This document shows positions 11,149 through 24,300 of a stretch of 64,000 bases of DNA, one piece after another. Every line of letters starts with the position of its first letter. Positions within the stretch are counted from its first letter, which is position 1. This stretch comes from Oxyruncus cristatus (taxonomy: Eukaryota > Chordata > Aves > Passeriformes > Cotingidae), in assembly GCA_013399855.1 (NCBI GenBank), contig VXAY01004357.1, positions 244,815-308,814 of the forward strand. Direction: 5' to 3'. Below the pieces are notes generated by a model that was given only the letters and a program-made list of their open reading frames with translations, made no database searches and had not been told where the DNA came from. A program made the translations under genes and the position numbers.

Positions 11149-14100
11149 AAGTCAGCTCTTGGTAGATACCAAGAACTAAACCTTTAATGGAAAAATTACT
11201 TGATCTCATCTTTTCCCAGCAAGATCTGGGATTGTATTTCTGGAGAAGGAAACCCACACCTAAGAATGCGCAGTACTGATCACTCGTCTCAAATGGCAAA
11301 TGCTTCAATATCAGCTGCCGTTTTCTTTGTTTCAGGGTGGGGATCTGAACTTACAAGTTGGGTGTTATACATGGGTATTCACTCTACTGGAGCGAAGAGA
11401 GGGTCCACATCAGCCTATCCGTAAATCATGTTGCCCTCTTACTCATTCATGCAAATAGAAAAAGACAAGGAATTGAAGACTGTATCTGCAGCCCGGCGGT
11501 TGCAGCACTTGGCTTAAACACAACTTGGACTTGGGGGGAGGTAGGGTTAGGAGGATCACATTAGGAAAGGCTCAATTTTCTTCTGATGTTGAATAAAATA
11601 AAAATTCTGCAATCTTTCACATCTCTCATAAAACTAGAAAGTTGTTTTTCAGGTGGTGCAATGGACTGACAAGTGGTATTAATTACTTAGAAGGCTGCTT
11701 TGGCCACCTCTTTGAAAACATTTCCATAACAAAGTTATCAAGCAAGGGTTTAGTTAGGGGAGGCACACAGCGTGCTTGGTTCTGTCAAACCAATTCTGTT
11801 AACTCAGCATTGCACATATTTTGCCACATAACAACCTCTCTCTGTAGAAAGACCACAGAAAAGCTCAGGTGTGCAGAATAGCCATTGTTTAATCCTGTAT
11901 TGCAGTCAGAACTCTCCTCACCTAGAACCTGTAACCTGCTAATTGCCTTACCCTCATTTATATGATAAGTGGTTCATTTCCTTTATTGTGATTGAATCCC
12001 CTCCCTATATTACAAGAAAACTGGAGCTGCAGAGAGTGCTTGATTGGATTTCATTGCTGTAGGCCATTTCTTAAACAGGTTACAGGTTGACAAACATAGA
12101 AGGGGGATCAATATCCATCCTTTGCCTCATTGACAAGCTAATCTTTTCAGTAAACATTTCATCAGTACCTGCCATTTGTATACATACCTGCCTCATGAGG
12201 ATGGAGAAAGCTCTGCTTTATAAGGTTTAGGTAACTAATAAATGAAAAGACAAGAATATAAATTGGGCAAATCACCAAGATAGCATTTTTAGGAAAATAG
12301 CCTTTCATTGCCTACAGAATATAACCAACCACTCTTAATCGTAATTAGGTTGCATTACACTCAGAGCTGGTGTCAGTTTCTGTTTTTTTAACTCAGCGTG
12401 CACGGCTCTCTCGGAAAGGTCTGCCCCTCAGCCCCAAATCTTGCACTCACCAAAGCTGAAGATATTGAATGAGCTCAACAAATGTAACAGGGGAACTAAA
12501 ATGTCCCTTTTCCCTGCATGGGGTCTGCACACCTTTCGCCTTCTTCTGCACTCCAGCGTAGATGAGGAGGGCCACCACACTCAGTAAAGTGGCATCCTCT
12601 CTTATAAGAGGTAACAGGGCTATTTTGAGCGGCTATTGAAGTTGAGGCTCTACTAATCATTTAAAACCCATGAGTCATACTCCAAATGAACGCAAGAGAG
12701 TTATCTTAAATGTGTTTGAAGACACCTTTTTTTGTTTCCTTCCATGTCACATTTTGAAGCCTCCTTCCCCCACAAGATGTGGGCTAGAAACTGGCATTGT
12801 CTCTGACCTAAATAAGTGCCAATTCAATCACTATGTTTAGGCTTCTCTTACAGTCCTGCTATTCAAGTTGCATGGCTGAATGACAAATGCTGCAAAAACT
12901 GGTGATGCTGAATTTTGGTCTAACCTGAGACAGAAAATAAATACATTCCCCACAAGGTCTGGGGTGAAGGAAAATGAACAGCAAAAATGAAACTTTGTGT
13001 TTACAAGAAAATAAAGTAATTCCCTTGTGGATACTTTAGTAATAAGTTTATTATTATCCTCCAGTCTTTAATATTATCCTAAAAGTAGATATTAGTGATG
13101 CAAACAGGCTGTTAAGCATGGCAGGTGATCAATTTCTTTTACTGGCCCTTCCTCACCTTCTCGGGTCAAAAGCTGCTACCGGCAGCACTAGAGGACTGCG
13201 TCCTCTTGTACTTCTGAAACACAGCCAGCAGAAGGTTGTACTCAGGAAAAAGACTCCTTTCCAGGTAGAAGCCTCCCTTCACTGCTCACTAAGGCTAACA
13301 GCAGTGGGTATGCTGGTGCAAACTGGCCATTGGTGCACGTCCTTCTTTATCTAAGCTGCTTCTGATCACAGTTACAGAACTTGACAGTCCTTTAGCTTTA
13401 AGCAACATTAAGGCTTTCTAGACCATCTCTATATAGAAAGGCCAGCGGATGCTAGGATGGGAGATACTGGTCCTCTGCAGTCATATCAATATATCTGGGA
13501 TATATTGATAATGCTCTGCTTACGGTGCATGTTGTTCTTTGTTTAATTTTTAAATTAAACATGTTTAATATGCCATCCTTGCAAAGTTCTGCAAACCAGA
13601 AAAGCCTCCTGCAATAATTTTGGAGGCAAACTGTTTCTTCAATTCCTCACTAACTTTCCCTGTTTCCTTTTTTCCGTGACATAAAGAAACTCTATTAAGC
13701 CACACAGTAACATTTGCCAGTCAAATAAAGTTTGTAGACAGTGGAACACACTAGAGGTGCAGATTTCCCCAAGTTTAACTTTGCTGACACTACTGAATCA
13801 ACAGTAGAAATATTCTGGTCCTGCATCTTGCTAGTGAAAAGTGAGGTGATACCAGTACTGAGTGCTTGAGGAATGAGAACAGAGAAACAGCGCAGCAGTG
13901 TAAAGGTCAGGAGAACACATATAAGTTACTTTTCTTCCCAAGGGAGTATTTCAACAAGTCTTTTAAAATACACAGTAACCAACTGCAACACAACTCGCAT
14001 GTCTGTTCTATCATCTATATAATGTTAGGAAGAGCAAGTGGAAAGCAAGGATAGTTAATGTTCAGCAATCAGGGAAAGTCTTTAATGCAGCATTTTTCCA

Positions 14101-16239
14101 GCGTATTGGATGCCCTCTTTTCTCATATCAAGTTGGTCCATGGTAGGTCTGAGAACTTCTGTTTTCCAGCCTTTTCAATTAGCAAAAGCAGTGTTAGGAT
14201 ATATCTTTTATTTGATGTGCAGACTAGAATAGAAATGTAATAGGGAAAAAAATTCCCATACCCATAGGTTAATTGCTAGTAAATGTTGCTCAAGTGATTC
14301 TGGATATGTTGATTAATGGCCTCAGTGAGCAGATGAAAAATAGCTAGGCTGCTGGAAAGATCATTAGCAATTTTAACTCCTCAGCTATTGTGATTGGCAA
14401 AGAGAAACAATTACTAACATACAGAATGCATTTCACTGAGTACAGTGGCACACTGAAACACAAGGTACAGTGAGGCAGAAACAATCACTGAGTTTTTCTT
14501 GCATTCAAATCTATATAATTTTACAAGACAGAGAGAATTTTTTTTTTCTTCTTTTTCTAAATCTTTCGGACACAACCTTGATAAATGCATGGAATATTTT
14601 ATACATAAAAACCAAATGCTCAGTTCTGCTCATTAAATCCTATTATTTGAAAGAGGAGAGGGACAGAGTTGCTGTGCGAAAGGTAGGAGGCTGGTGAGCA
14701 GACCGTGTTTTACCTTGTAAAAGTACAGCAATATTGTGGTGTTTTGCGACAGCACAAAGCTTGAAGTCCAGGTGCTGAGGAAAAGAATGATAAGCTTTCA
14801 AGCTGCCTCTGGTCTTTCAAGCTCTGAATATCATAGCCTCCCTCAGAGCATCCAGGAGACCATGGTGCTTGTGGTAATTCATGACAATACCTCTCCTTAC
14901 CCAGAGTAACTTCAGATGGTGCCACAGTGCCTATTGAAGTTTTAGGGAGGAAATCTCAGCAGTCAGAAAAGGGGATTTTAAAGCTCTTACAGATCATTCC
15001 AGGCCATTTACACTGCTTAAAACCAGGGCAAGGTTCCCAACATGAGCCTTCAGATAGGTGTCCAGCTCCACAAACACACTCATAAATTGCCTTTCTCTAA
15101 ACAAGTCCTCAGTAAAGAAGGAAAGCATCACCTTCAGGCTGACCCTTCCTAATAAGTCTCCTACATGCTGGAACATGGCCCGAAAAAAACCTGAAGCACT
15201 GCACTCAGGAGGGTGGGAGAATAAGCAGCTGAGCTAAGAATAAAGCACATAAAAAAACCACCTGCATGCACGGCAGAGTCCACTGCTTTGTTTGGGTATG
15301 AAGCAGCCTCCAGAAATCATGATCACGTTCCTTGAAACGATGTACCTTTCAGCTTACAATGTGGTAGGCAGGGCATATCAGTACACAGGTCTGCCAAAAT
15401 CAACTCTATGTTGCTGAATGTTCTTTCTGGCCCTAAGAATCATTAACTCAGTTCAGGTACAGCTGGGCCATCACCTCAGTCTTCTCCACAGACTGAACCA
15501 GACATACACAGAATGGTCCTTTGCAGCCCCGCTGGTGTTTTTCTCAATCCTTTCATATTTTCTGAGCCACCTGCCACCTTCAATCCTAGGAATTTCACAA
15601 TGACTTCTGTTCACCCGATCATATCCCTACTGAAGAGTAGCAAAAGGGTGATACAATCTCATGAACAGTCATCACTGTCTCCTGGACCAACATTTGGTAA
15701 GCCCTGGTCTAGGATATAAGCACTGCATAAATCCTTTACAAAACATCCCTAGTGCTCAGAGCCCTCTCTTCCTGCCTTTTTTTTTTGTGCTAGCCCAGAC
15801 AAATTTGTGACGCCTACCATCAGAGACTCCATGATCCATATTAGCATTCAAATCCCAGAAGGGGATTACAAAACAATCCTGAATGGCAAGAGAAGAAGGG
15901 TTGCAAGAAGCTGAAGGCAATATCTGGCTGATAATGAGACAAGTACAATTGTAGCAGGCTCCTGGAAAGCTCATCAAGAACAATCCCTCACACGGATTCA
16001 GAAAATATGCAACAGGAAATTACAGCCTGAAGGCACTGTGTTCACTAGCAATTCCCAGCTAAGAATAGAGAATGCAAACCAAAATAATTGAGTAAGACTC
16101 CTTGAGCTTTACATGCCAGCTCTGCACTTGCCAAGGGAAGTGGGCAAGCAGCAAAAAAGGGACACAATATATCACTAATTACAAAATATAGGAGAGAAAT
16201 AACCTGATTGTTAGAGAAAGAATTCACAGAAACAAAATC
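11149..16239. other. Non-coding DNA
   Basis: No repeat family or gene recognised over about 5 kb. It contains a perfect 12-bp inverted repeat at 13484-13510. The open frame at 14994-15176 (minus) looks protein-like in places but matches nothing I know. Confidence 0.5.
13484..13510. repeat. Perfect 12-bp inverted repeat, 3-nt loop
   Basis: Arms TATCAATATATC (13484-13495) and GATATATTGATA (13499-13510) around TGG. GCAG/CTGC further out could extend the stem after an internal loop. Confidence 0.9.
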
Positions 16240-16425
16240 ATAATACCTTTTAGGTTGGAACAGACCTTTAAGACTATTGATTCCAGCCATTAAACCAGCA
16301 CTGCCAAGTCCACCAATAAACCATGTCCCTAAGTGCCACATCTACAACTCTTTTAAATATCTCCAGGGATGATGACTCAATACATTTTCCACAATGTGAC
16401 TCTGTCTGGACTGAGGCATTTGGTA
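16240..16425 (-). mobile_element. Old CR1 fragment
   Basis: Antisense CR1: taggttggaacagacctttaa, then ccaataaaccatgtccctaagtgcc-like blocks. The 3' hexamer repeats are lost, and there are many substitutions. Confidence 0.7.
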
Positions 16426-17236
16426 ATGTATCTGTGATAAAAAGACAGGGGAAATCCTCTCATGCTTCTTACATTGACACAGCTTTTGCATTGAGGCTTC
16501 TAAGAGGAGATTCAGCCTATGCACGACATGGACACAAAAAAAGCAAGGTACTTTAGGCTATTTGTTTTTGTGGAAGAAACATACAGGATAGGTAACTGAG
16601 TTGTGCAGGGGTTTGCCATTGTCATGAGGCAAATGAAACACCCTTCTTGGCAATACCCCACCAACAGCCAGCTCACTATTGCAGGGTGTTTCTTCTCTAT
16701 TTTGTAGAAAGCCTAAATAAATGAGGGGGTGGGGGAGAAGGGGGAATGAAGAAAAGTGGAGGCAGAAGGAGTGCGGAAGCCACCTACATCCCTTATGTGG
16801 CCAGGCAGGACATTGCTTTCCCTCAGATGGGAGGAAGCCCTACAGATCCAGCCAAGCCACTCAGAAGCAGCATTCCAGGCCCTGGTCCCGTTACCAGGGG
16901 GAAGTGATTCCCCCTGGAGCTGTGACCATAGACCCCCTCCTCTGTGTTCTTCCACTCCCAACACAGTGACAGACAGCCATCAGTACGTGTACAGGTATCC
17001 AGCACCTTCCTCTCCCTGTGCCCAAGGCCAAAGAGGACGTTTAGCCACTGAGTCAGGACTACAAAAGACATTGGGAACTGTGTCAGCCGGGACACTCTAA
17101 TAAACACAAGCTTTTTGTGTAATGATTTTCCACGTTATTACTTTGCTTTCTGGCACTGAAGCTTAGTGCGAATTTTGGATGCAGGCGTGGACGGAGCAGC
17201 AGACCGCCAGCCACAGGTGCAGACTCTGGGCTCGCC

Positions 17237-17262
17237 AAAAAAAAAGAAAGAAAAAAAAAAAA
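17237..17262. repeat. A-rich low-complexity tract
   Basis: Run of A broken by two G-containing triplets, beside the CpG island. Confidence 0.85.
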
Positions 17263-17389
17263 GACCGAATGTAAACCCACTCCCCGTTCCCATCACCGCA
17301 TCACTCGGTATTTTGGATGGGCTCAGCTAAGTCCCTTCCAAACTACATTTTCAGCCAACCTCACGCAGCAAAGCGCCCAGCCCCAGCCT

Positions 17390-17665
17390 GCCTTCCCCGG
17401 CCCTGCTGGCTGTGACCGTGCGGGACGCCCCCGACGCGGCCCCGCCGCCCGCCCTCCCTCAGGGCCGGCGCAGGGCGGGAACCGCGGGGCGAGCCTGCCC
17501 CCTGCCGGCGGGCCGNGGGAAAAGGGCCGGCACAGCGCGCTGGAGCGGGCGGCCTGCCCGGGGCTGGCGGTGCTCCAGCCGAGCCGGGGTACGGAGGGGA
17601 GGGTGGCGCGCAGGGCGGTGGTGGGAAAGGTAAGCCGCCGTCCCCGCAAAGGGTTTTGGCGGGCG
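17390..17665. promoter_or_regulatory. Orphan CpG island
   Basis: Very high GC with dense CpGs, including one ambiguous base at 17516, in an AT-rich setting. Splice-donor-like sites exist on both strands: ggaaag|gtaagc at 17629/17630 (plus), and a gtgagg site near 17365-17370 on the minus strand. Neither strand shows a recognisable coding exon. By human gene order CLTA would be expected downstream of GLIPR2, but its conserved N-terminus is not here. It may be the promoter of a gene starting with a non-coding exon, or of a long non-coding RNA. Confidence 0.65.
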
Positions 17666-17716
17666 ATCGTCAAGACAGGCAGACTTAAGAGCTAAACGAA
17701 GGGGATATTTGATCGT

Positions 17717-18385
17717 AGAATCACAGTGTGGTTTGGGCTGGAGGGGACCTTAGAGCTTACCTAGTTCCAACTCCCCCCTGCCGTTGGGCAGAGACACTTC
17801 CCGCTAGACCGGGTTGCTCAAAGCCAGAGCCAGCCTGGCTTTGAACACTTCCAGGAACGGGGCATCCATAGCTTCCCTGGACAACTGGTTCCAGTGGGTT
17901 ACTACCGTCACAGTGAGGAATCTCTTCCTAATATCTGACTTAAACCTACCACCTGTCAGTTTTAAGCCATTACCCCTACAACTACATGGCCTTGTAGAAA
18001 GCCCCTCTCCAGCTCTCTTGTGGGTCCCCTTTACATACCAAAAGCCTGCTGCAAAGTCTCCCAGGAGCCTGTTCTTCTCCAGCCTGAACAACCCCGAATC
18101 TCTCAGCCCGCCTCTTGGAGAGGTGCTCATATTTGTGGCCTCCTCTGGACTCACTACAGCAGGTCGATATTCTTCTTACACTGGGGGCCCCAGGGCTGCA
18201 AGCAGTACTCCAGGGAGAGGGTATCACCAGAGCCGAGTATAGTGGGAGAATCCCCTCCCTTACCCTGCTGTCCACACTGCTTTTGATGCAGCCCAGGACA
18301 CAGTTGCTTTCCAGGCTGTGAGCGCATGTTTTTGGGTCTTGTCAAGTTTTTTAGTCAACCGACAACCTCAAGTCTCCTCAGGGAG
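17717..18385 (-). mobile_element. CR1 fragment abutting the CpG island
   Basis: Antisense CR1 of about 670 bp, from tagaatcacagtgtggtttgg to the inner RT region. One minus-strand frame still reads 116 codons of RT C-terminus (GGLRDSGLFRLEKNRLLGDF near its start; HWNQLSREAMDAPFLEVFKA near its end). Moderate divergence. Confidence 0.9.
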
Positions 18386-19774
18386 AGGTTTTGTCCTTTT
18401 GGGAATATAAAGGAGAGAAGCTGGCAAACTAAAGTGCTTAATTTAGACTTCCCTTTTCAGCACCTTTTAAAAACCAGTCCCAGTTCTTCCCCAAGTGCTT
18501 TTTTATCCCAGAAGACTGGAAACAAAGCCTCAGTTCATCTCCTCCTTCTCCTGCTGCTGCAAAAAGACCCTAGAAACCATCTGCAGGCCTCTAAAGATAG
18601 GTATTTTCCTCTGGTATCAGAGCTGACAGTTTAGCCTAATCTTTGTTCCCAGGGCAAATGTGACACAACAGGAGATAACCCTTCTTTGCCACCTCCCAAC
18701 CTCCACAACTCTCCAAGATGTGGTAGAGAGTGGAGCAATACACCCACACAGAGTCTTTTAACACAGATAGCTGCTAAGTCAAGTGTCAGTGTACAATTCC
18801 CCAAAATCATATGGCTTTTCAGTGAGTCACATCAGCAACATTACCCTTCCTTTTGGACTCCTACATACACTGTGGTTTGCTACACAGCCAGAGTTCATTT
18901 GTATAAGATACCAATATCATAATTTTGGATTATGAAGAATTAAATTAAATTGGGATTTTTTAATTGTTACAGTCATACTTACTCACATGGACTCATTGAG
19001 GCTATTTGAGTGGCTTTGTGCCTCTTCCATGTCCAAGTACCTCTGAAGCCCCCTCAAAATGCTCCATCTAAAAACTTTCAGGAGTTCACTTGTCATTATC
19101 ATTTTAAATAAAGATAACTACAGGCTTTGTTTTTTTTGTCCTCTCTTTATCTACCTTCCCAGTTCTCTCTGACACTTGACTCACTCAACTAGGATACATA
19201 CAGTTTTACGTTAACCATTCAAGGAATTATAGGACCAATAGCATGAATGTCATTAGGAAAAAACCAGAGTATTTTAATACCACTGATTTATTTAACATCA
19301 GCTTTTAGCTTTACGTCAGTTGCAGCAAGCCCTTTTTTTTTTTTTTTTAGAAAGTCCTGTTTTCATTCCCATCTCACTTGTCAGCTGAGGGTTGAAGGGA
19401 GGAGGGTCCCAAGGCTGCAGTTACTGAAACACACACGCCCGAGTGGGAGTCGAGTGGGTATTCTTTACTGACAACACGTCAGCCGAGAGAGGGAGCAGCA
19501 GAAATGAAATAAGATACAAAGCAGGGGTTTGAGAGAGAAAGAGGTACGCCTCTTCAGCTTCAACTGTCTGCTCAATCTTCGTATAAAGGGATGATTTATG
19601 ATCTACTGTATGATTTATCCTTTCTTAGCAGGCCTCTTCTTTCTTTCCTGGACTAGAATACTTGCTGCTTTTGTTTGCCTCCTGTTCCTAAAGTAATAAT
19701 GTCATATGTTAATGTCCTAGAAATCAAATTTGAAGATTATTCAACAAAGAATCAGGTAACAGCAAAGGCTTGAG
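18386..19774. other. Non-coding DNA downstream of GLIPR2
   Basis: No gene seen. About 19375-19560 has a distinct base composition (cgcccgagtgggagtcgagt, gagagagggagcagcagaaa) that could be part of an unrecognised repeat. Confidence 0.4.
19333..19348. repeat. Poly-T tract
   Basis: Sixteen T in a row, downstream of GLIPR2. Confidence 0.85.
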
Positions 19775-21214
19775 TAGTTCATATTCAAAAATATTTATTT
19801 TTCAGTTGTTCATGGTATGTGTCAAATTCTTGGTTACAACAAAAAACTGTAGCAAACAGCATCACAGTGGCGTATAATCAAGCCATAACAGTGCAGTTTA
19901 TTATAACTGTAAACAAAAAGAAGTATTTCTGTAATGGCACTCTTCATGAACCAAATTATGGCATACAGAATCTTAGCAAAAGTCAAAAGAAATAATTAAA
20001 GAGAAAAAAAACCCATCAAATTGAAGCAGTGTGTATGAACATGGCCAAAACAGCCCAATACACATTTCATCAGAGAAAAGAGTGCCCTCAGCATTTTCGC
20101 TTGGCTTGTTATTAAGGAAATTAAATCTTCATTTTTTTCAAGGCATCAATCCAGTATGTGAAATATTACTATTACTGAATGATACGAACAAAAAGCAAAC
20201 ATCTCTTAATGATAACCATGTGAATACCTCCTACTGTAACATTACTAAAGGAGATGAGATGATTTGAGAATGTAATTGTCTGTATAGCATGACACTCGTG
20301 AAAGATATTCCTTAGGAAATAAAAATAAGTTACTGAGAAATAAAATCCAAAGTGCACTGTCAAAGAAACTTTTTTGTGTGTAAATATCAAAAAGTAGAAT
20401 CTTACTTTTCTGTAACAGAAGTAAACAATTAGATAATAAGACAAGGTACATACTGTAAACTGTAAGGTGGACTTTGAATTTGAAGTACACTCACTTCAAA
20501 CATATTTTATATATTAGCACCTAAAATGGGATTTAAACAATTTTAGTAGATTTCAGTTCATACATTAGTTATGGTTTGCTTGATGGATAAAATTTTTCCG
20601 CAACCTTTTAGTGTTCTGTGATGTCCTCTTGATCAAAACACACAGGTCTGAATGCCACTACGTTTTACACGTGCACCTTCCAGAGAGGAAGTTTGCCTAT
20701 GTTCTGTCTGCAGAGAAAAGGTCCCACAGTAGCAGGAGATAAAGACAGAGGAAAGAAGTTACAGTTAATAAAAAATACTGGAAAACAGAGTATTCATATA
20801 ATTCATAAATATTGAGAGTAATCATATAATTACAAGCTGGTATCTTCAGTTTACAGAAGGCTATAAATTTGCTTGTTTAAAAAAAATAAAGACATCCAAC
20901 ATGTGCTTACTCACATGCTGACATGGAGTTCATGCAAACTATTAAAAAAAAAAAATAACCCTTACAAATTTTACCCTTCAGAAATGCTGCACATACTTCA
21001 TCCTCAAATAAACTGAGGCCCCCTCAGAAGCAATAGGGGCTTAATGTGCACATTGACTCAAGCAAGATGTAATTGCTTCCTCTGTAATGAGAAGTGAACG
21101 GCAGTACCAAACAGGAAATTTCACTGAATAGTGCTTCATTTCAAACACTGTTAGGTCCAAATCCAGGTTCACTTGCCATTAAGCAATAAGACTACCTTAA
21201 AAAAAAAAAAAAAT
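19775..21214 (-). other. GLIPR2: Probable GLIPR2 3' UTR
   Basis: About 1.4 kb of AT-rich, repeat-poor sequence follows the stop codon on the minus strand and runs to two AATAAA signals (19897-19902 and 19794-19799, seen as TTTATT on the plus strand). No AATAAA occurs closer to the stop apart from one that overlaps it, so a long 3' UTR is the simplest reading. The exact cleavage site is inferred. Confidence 0.55.
19794..19799 (-). promoter_or_regulatory. Candidate GLIPR2 polyadenylation signal (distal)
   Basis: Canonical AATAAA on the minus strand in an A/T-rich stretch. A second canonical copy about 100 bp upstream in the transcript (19897-19902) could give a shorter form. Chosen by motif and position only. 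Confidence 0.4.
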
Positions 21215-21375
21215 TTATTTTCTTGGAGGAAGGACATTTTCTTCGTAATAGCCTGGATTTACTACATTTCCAGCTGGATCATATCTAGCCACCACAAATG
21301 TTGAGCCATCACTAGCAGATGCTTTTCCGACTCCCATCTTTTTTGTATTCTTCCAAACCATTGCTGTGAAGTGAC
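21215..21375 (-). CDS. GLIPR2: GLIPR2 coding exon 5 and stop
   Basis: 161 nt after the acceptor cttacttcag. It codes residues 102-154, with His103 in [15 protein letters not shown], the [13 protein letters not shown] strand and the C-terminus EENVLPPRK, then TAA at 21215-21217. The end matches the human protein (…ENVLPPKK) with conservative changes. Confidence 0.97.
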
Positions 21376-24300
21376 CTGAAGTAAGAGAGAGAAACATATG
21401 CATTCACTTTAGGTACTAAATCTGTAACATTCCCTTTACCATGTGAGGTGCCAGGAAAGAAAAAACAATACAAAGCTGCTTCTTTGTCTAAGAGGTAAAC
21501 AAGCTAAGAACATGAAAAAGAACCCTACATTTGCATTTTGTCTGATCCATACTGGTTCCCTACTACTATTCCCATTTCCATGTCCTATATCCAAATAAGA
21601 ACACCTAGTTGGAGAATCATGAAAGAAGTAGTTTGGAAAGTATCTGACAAAATTCAACAAAGATATCATTGTCTTTACTCTCTGCAGTGTGAACAGCAAT
21701 TCTGAGAGCGACTATTATTCATTTGCTTTAACCATCTCATACTCCCCCATGTGTTTGCATGCACCACTGTTCAAAAGAACACTGTTTTTGTGGCTTCTTC
21801 TGCCTAGTTTAATAACCACCCCTGCATTGTGCTGCTTCATCAGTTGTTCCCTCTATGCATAGACAAATCCCGTGGGAGAAAAACATGATTTTCTTCATCT
21901 GGAACAAGCTCAGGCATCACTCTTGCTTGAACATTATTCCAGGAACTACGTCCTTAAGTTCATTCCGCACCAGATTGTCATTATGTAGCAACCAGCCTCT
22001 TCCTGATCTCCATATTTTAATGGAAGTGATCTCTGTGAGCAGAGTGAAATCATTCAGTAGAAGTCACGTGTCAATATAAGCAACACTACAGTACATTTAG
22101 TAAGACACCTATACGATTCCAATTTAGTATTTCCCATAAATTAATTTGCCTTAAAAATAAGTTGCCTCTTAAAAACTTTGGAGTTGGAAGAAAAATACAC
22201 TACTAAAAAAAGCCAATAGATTTTGCTAACTTTCTCATTTCTCAGTTTCCTTTTATATTCTGCCAGTTTGTAACACAAAACTTTAGGGAAATTCTAATTT
22301 TTTTTCCCTTTCTAATATTTTTTCCAAGAAAAAAAGTAGATTTTTAAAAATATCAAACAAGTTGGCTATGCAATTTCTTCAAATAGCTGTGTTTTTGAAG
22401 AGATAGTGCCCAGTTTGAACTTACCTGTCCCAGAAGAAAATCCTGGGTTTTGAAAGCTGTAATTTTTTATTTCACTGTACCATCTGTCAGCCACATCCTT
22501 TCCTGGAAGACAAAACAAATATGCTGTGGAATCATGACATAAACAGAAGTGTAGCTCACTTACAGCCTGGCCAGCAAGATCTTCTGTTAAAAGCTGGCAA
22601 GAACTTCTAGAAACATGGAGAAAGAGTCCTTTTACTGAAAGGAGTTTTTGAAAGGTAGGTAACATGGTAGTACATACAAGTTACCAAGTCTTTATTGTTT
22701 CACAATAGCTGTTGCTACTTTAATCACAGAATGGTAGACGTTTGAAAAGACCTTTAAGATCATCAAGTCCAACCGATAACTCAGCATTGTTAAGTCCACC
22801 ACTAAACCAGGTCCTTAAGCGTCAAATTTTCCCTCATATCCTATCTAAATCTTCCCTGGCACAACCTGAGGCCTTTTCCTCTCATCCTGTTGCTTGTTAC
22901 CTAGGAGAAGAGACTGATCCTCATTTTGTCACGACCTCCTTTCACGTGGTTGTAGGGAGTGATAATGTCTCCCCTGAGCCTTCTTTTCTCCAGACTAAAT
23001 AACCTCAGCTCCCTCAGCCTCTCCAGACTGTGTTCCAGACACTTAACCAGCTCGGGACACACTCCAGTGTCATTCTTGTACTGAGGGAACCAAAAGGGAA
23101 CAGGATTTGAGGTGAGGCCTCACTAGTGCCAAGTACAGGGGGGGATGCTCACTTCCCCAGTCCTGCTGGCCACACTGTTCCTGATACAGGCCAGGATGCC
23201 ATTGGCCTTCTTGGCCACCTGGGCACACTGCTGGCTCATGTTCAGGGCAGGCAACCCATGAAACAGCTTTAGAAACAGGTAGAGCTCATCCTCTTGAGGA
23301 AAGATCTCTGCAGCAAGGCCCTCCTGGGTAGGACAGAATTGATGACGAGATGAGTGCTATACTATCACCAACAGATCAGGAAACAGGCCTGTCCAACAAT
23401 TCTCATCTGCTGTTAAAACTTTTCAAGGTTGAAGTTAGAAAATCCTTTGTACAAGAGAGAACTGTGTGGCATAGCATTTGGATCAAGATGGTCCAGCAAT
23501 CCCTTTAGTCCTCAAAGAAACACCTGGAAATTTTAACATATTGCATTTACATTATTTTTCTGGCAAGAACCTTCTGTAACTTTCAGCTTGGAAGGTAACA
23601 AAGACACGTCTCCCTCATCATGAATGAGTGCTCCTCTCATTAGGCTTCTACATACAGCTTTCACCAGCTCCTTCTTCTTGAAATGTGTTTGAAAATGCCA
23701 GATTTTCTAAGCAAAAGGGCACAGGGACCTGTTCCACATGGAGGCCTCCCACCTGTGGTACACAAAGATATCCCATTACAGCTCCAGATAAACCAAATTA
23801 AAATGACACTTCTGAAGTCCTCTAGTTTCCCATGTTCTCATCAGCATTGAATACTTCATATTTCTGAGTGCATATATTTTTAGTTTCTCTTATTTAGCCA
23901 CTGTGAAGATCCATTTTGAGACACACTAACTCAGAGTACTACAGCCAGAAACCTCTAATATACATGCTGTGTCTGTGTGGAAGTCCATGTGTCTCATAGA
24001 ATCATAGAATCAGACGGGTTGGAAAGGACCTCGGAGATCATCAAGTCCAACCCTTGATCCAACCCCACTGTGGTTACTAGACTATGGCATTAAGTGCCAC
24101 GTCCAGCCTCATCTTGAAAACCTCCAGGGATGGAGAATCCACCACTTCCCTGGGCAGCCCATTCCAATGGCTGATTACCCTCTCTGTAAAGAATTTCTTT
24201 CTGATATCTAACCTAAACCTCCCCTGGCACAGCTTAAGGCCATGCCCTCTTGTCTGACGGCTGGTTGCCTGGGAGAAGAGACCAACCCCCACCTGGCTAC

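Noticed and set aside
14994..15176. 60-codon minus-strand frame (ends LALVLSSVNGLE)
   Set aside because: Looks protein-like but is short, lacks convincing splice context and matches nothing I recognise.
17323..17673. CLTA exon 1 in the CpG island
   Set aside because: I read both strands for the conserved CLTA N-terminus (MAELDPFG) and did not find it; the open frames are only GC-rich noise.
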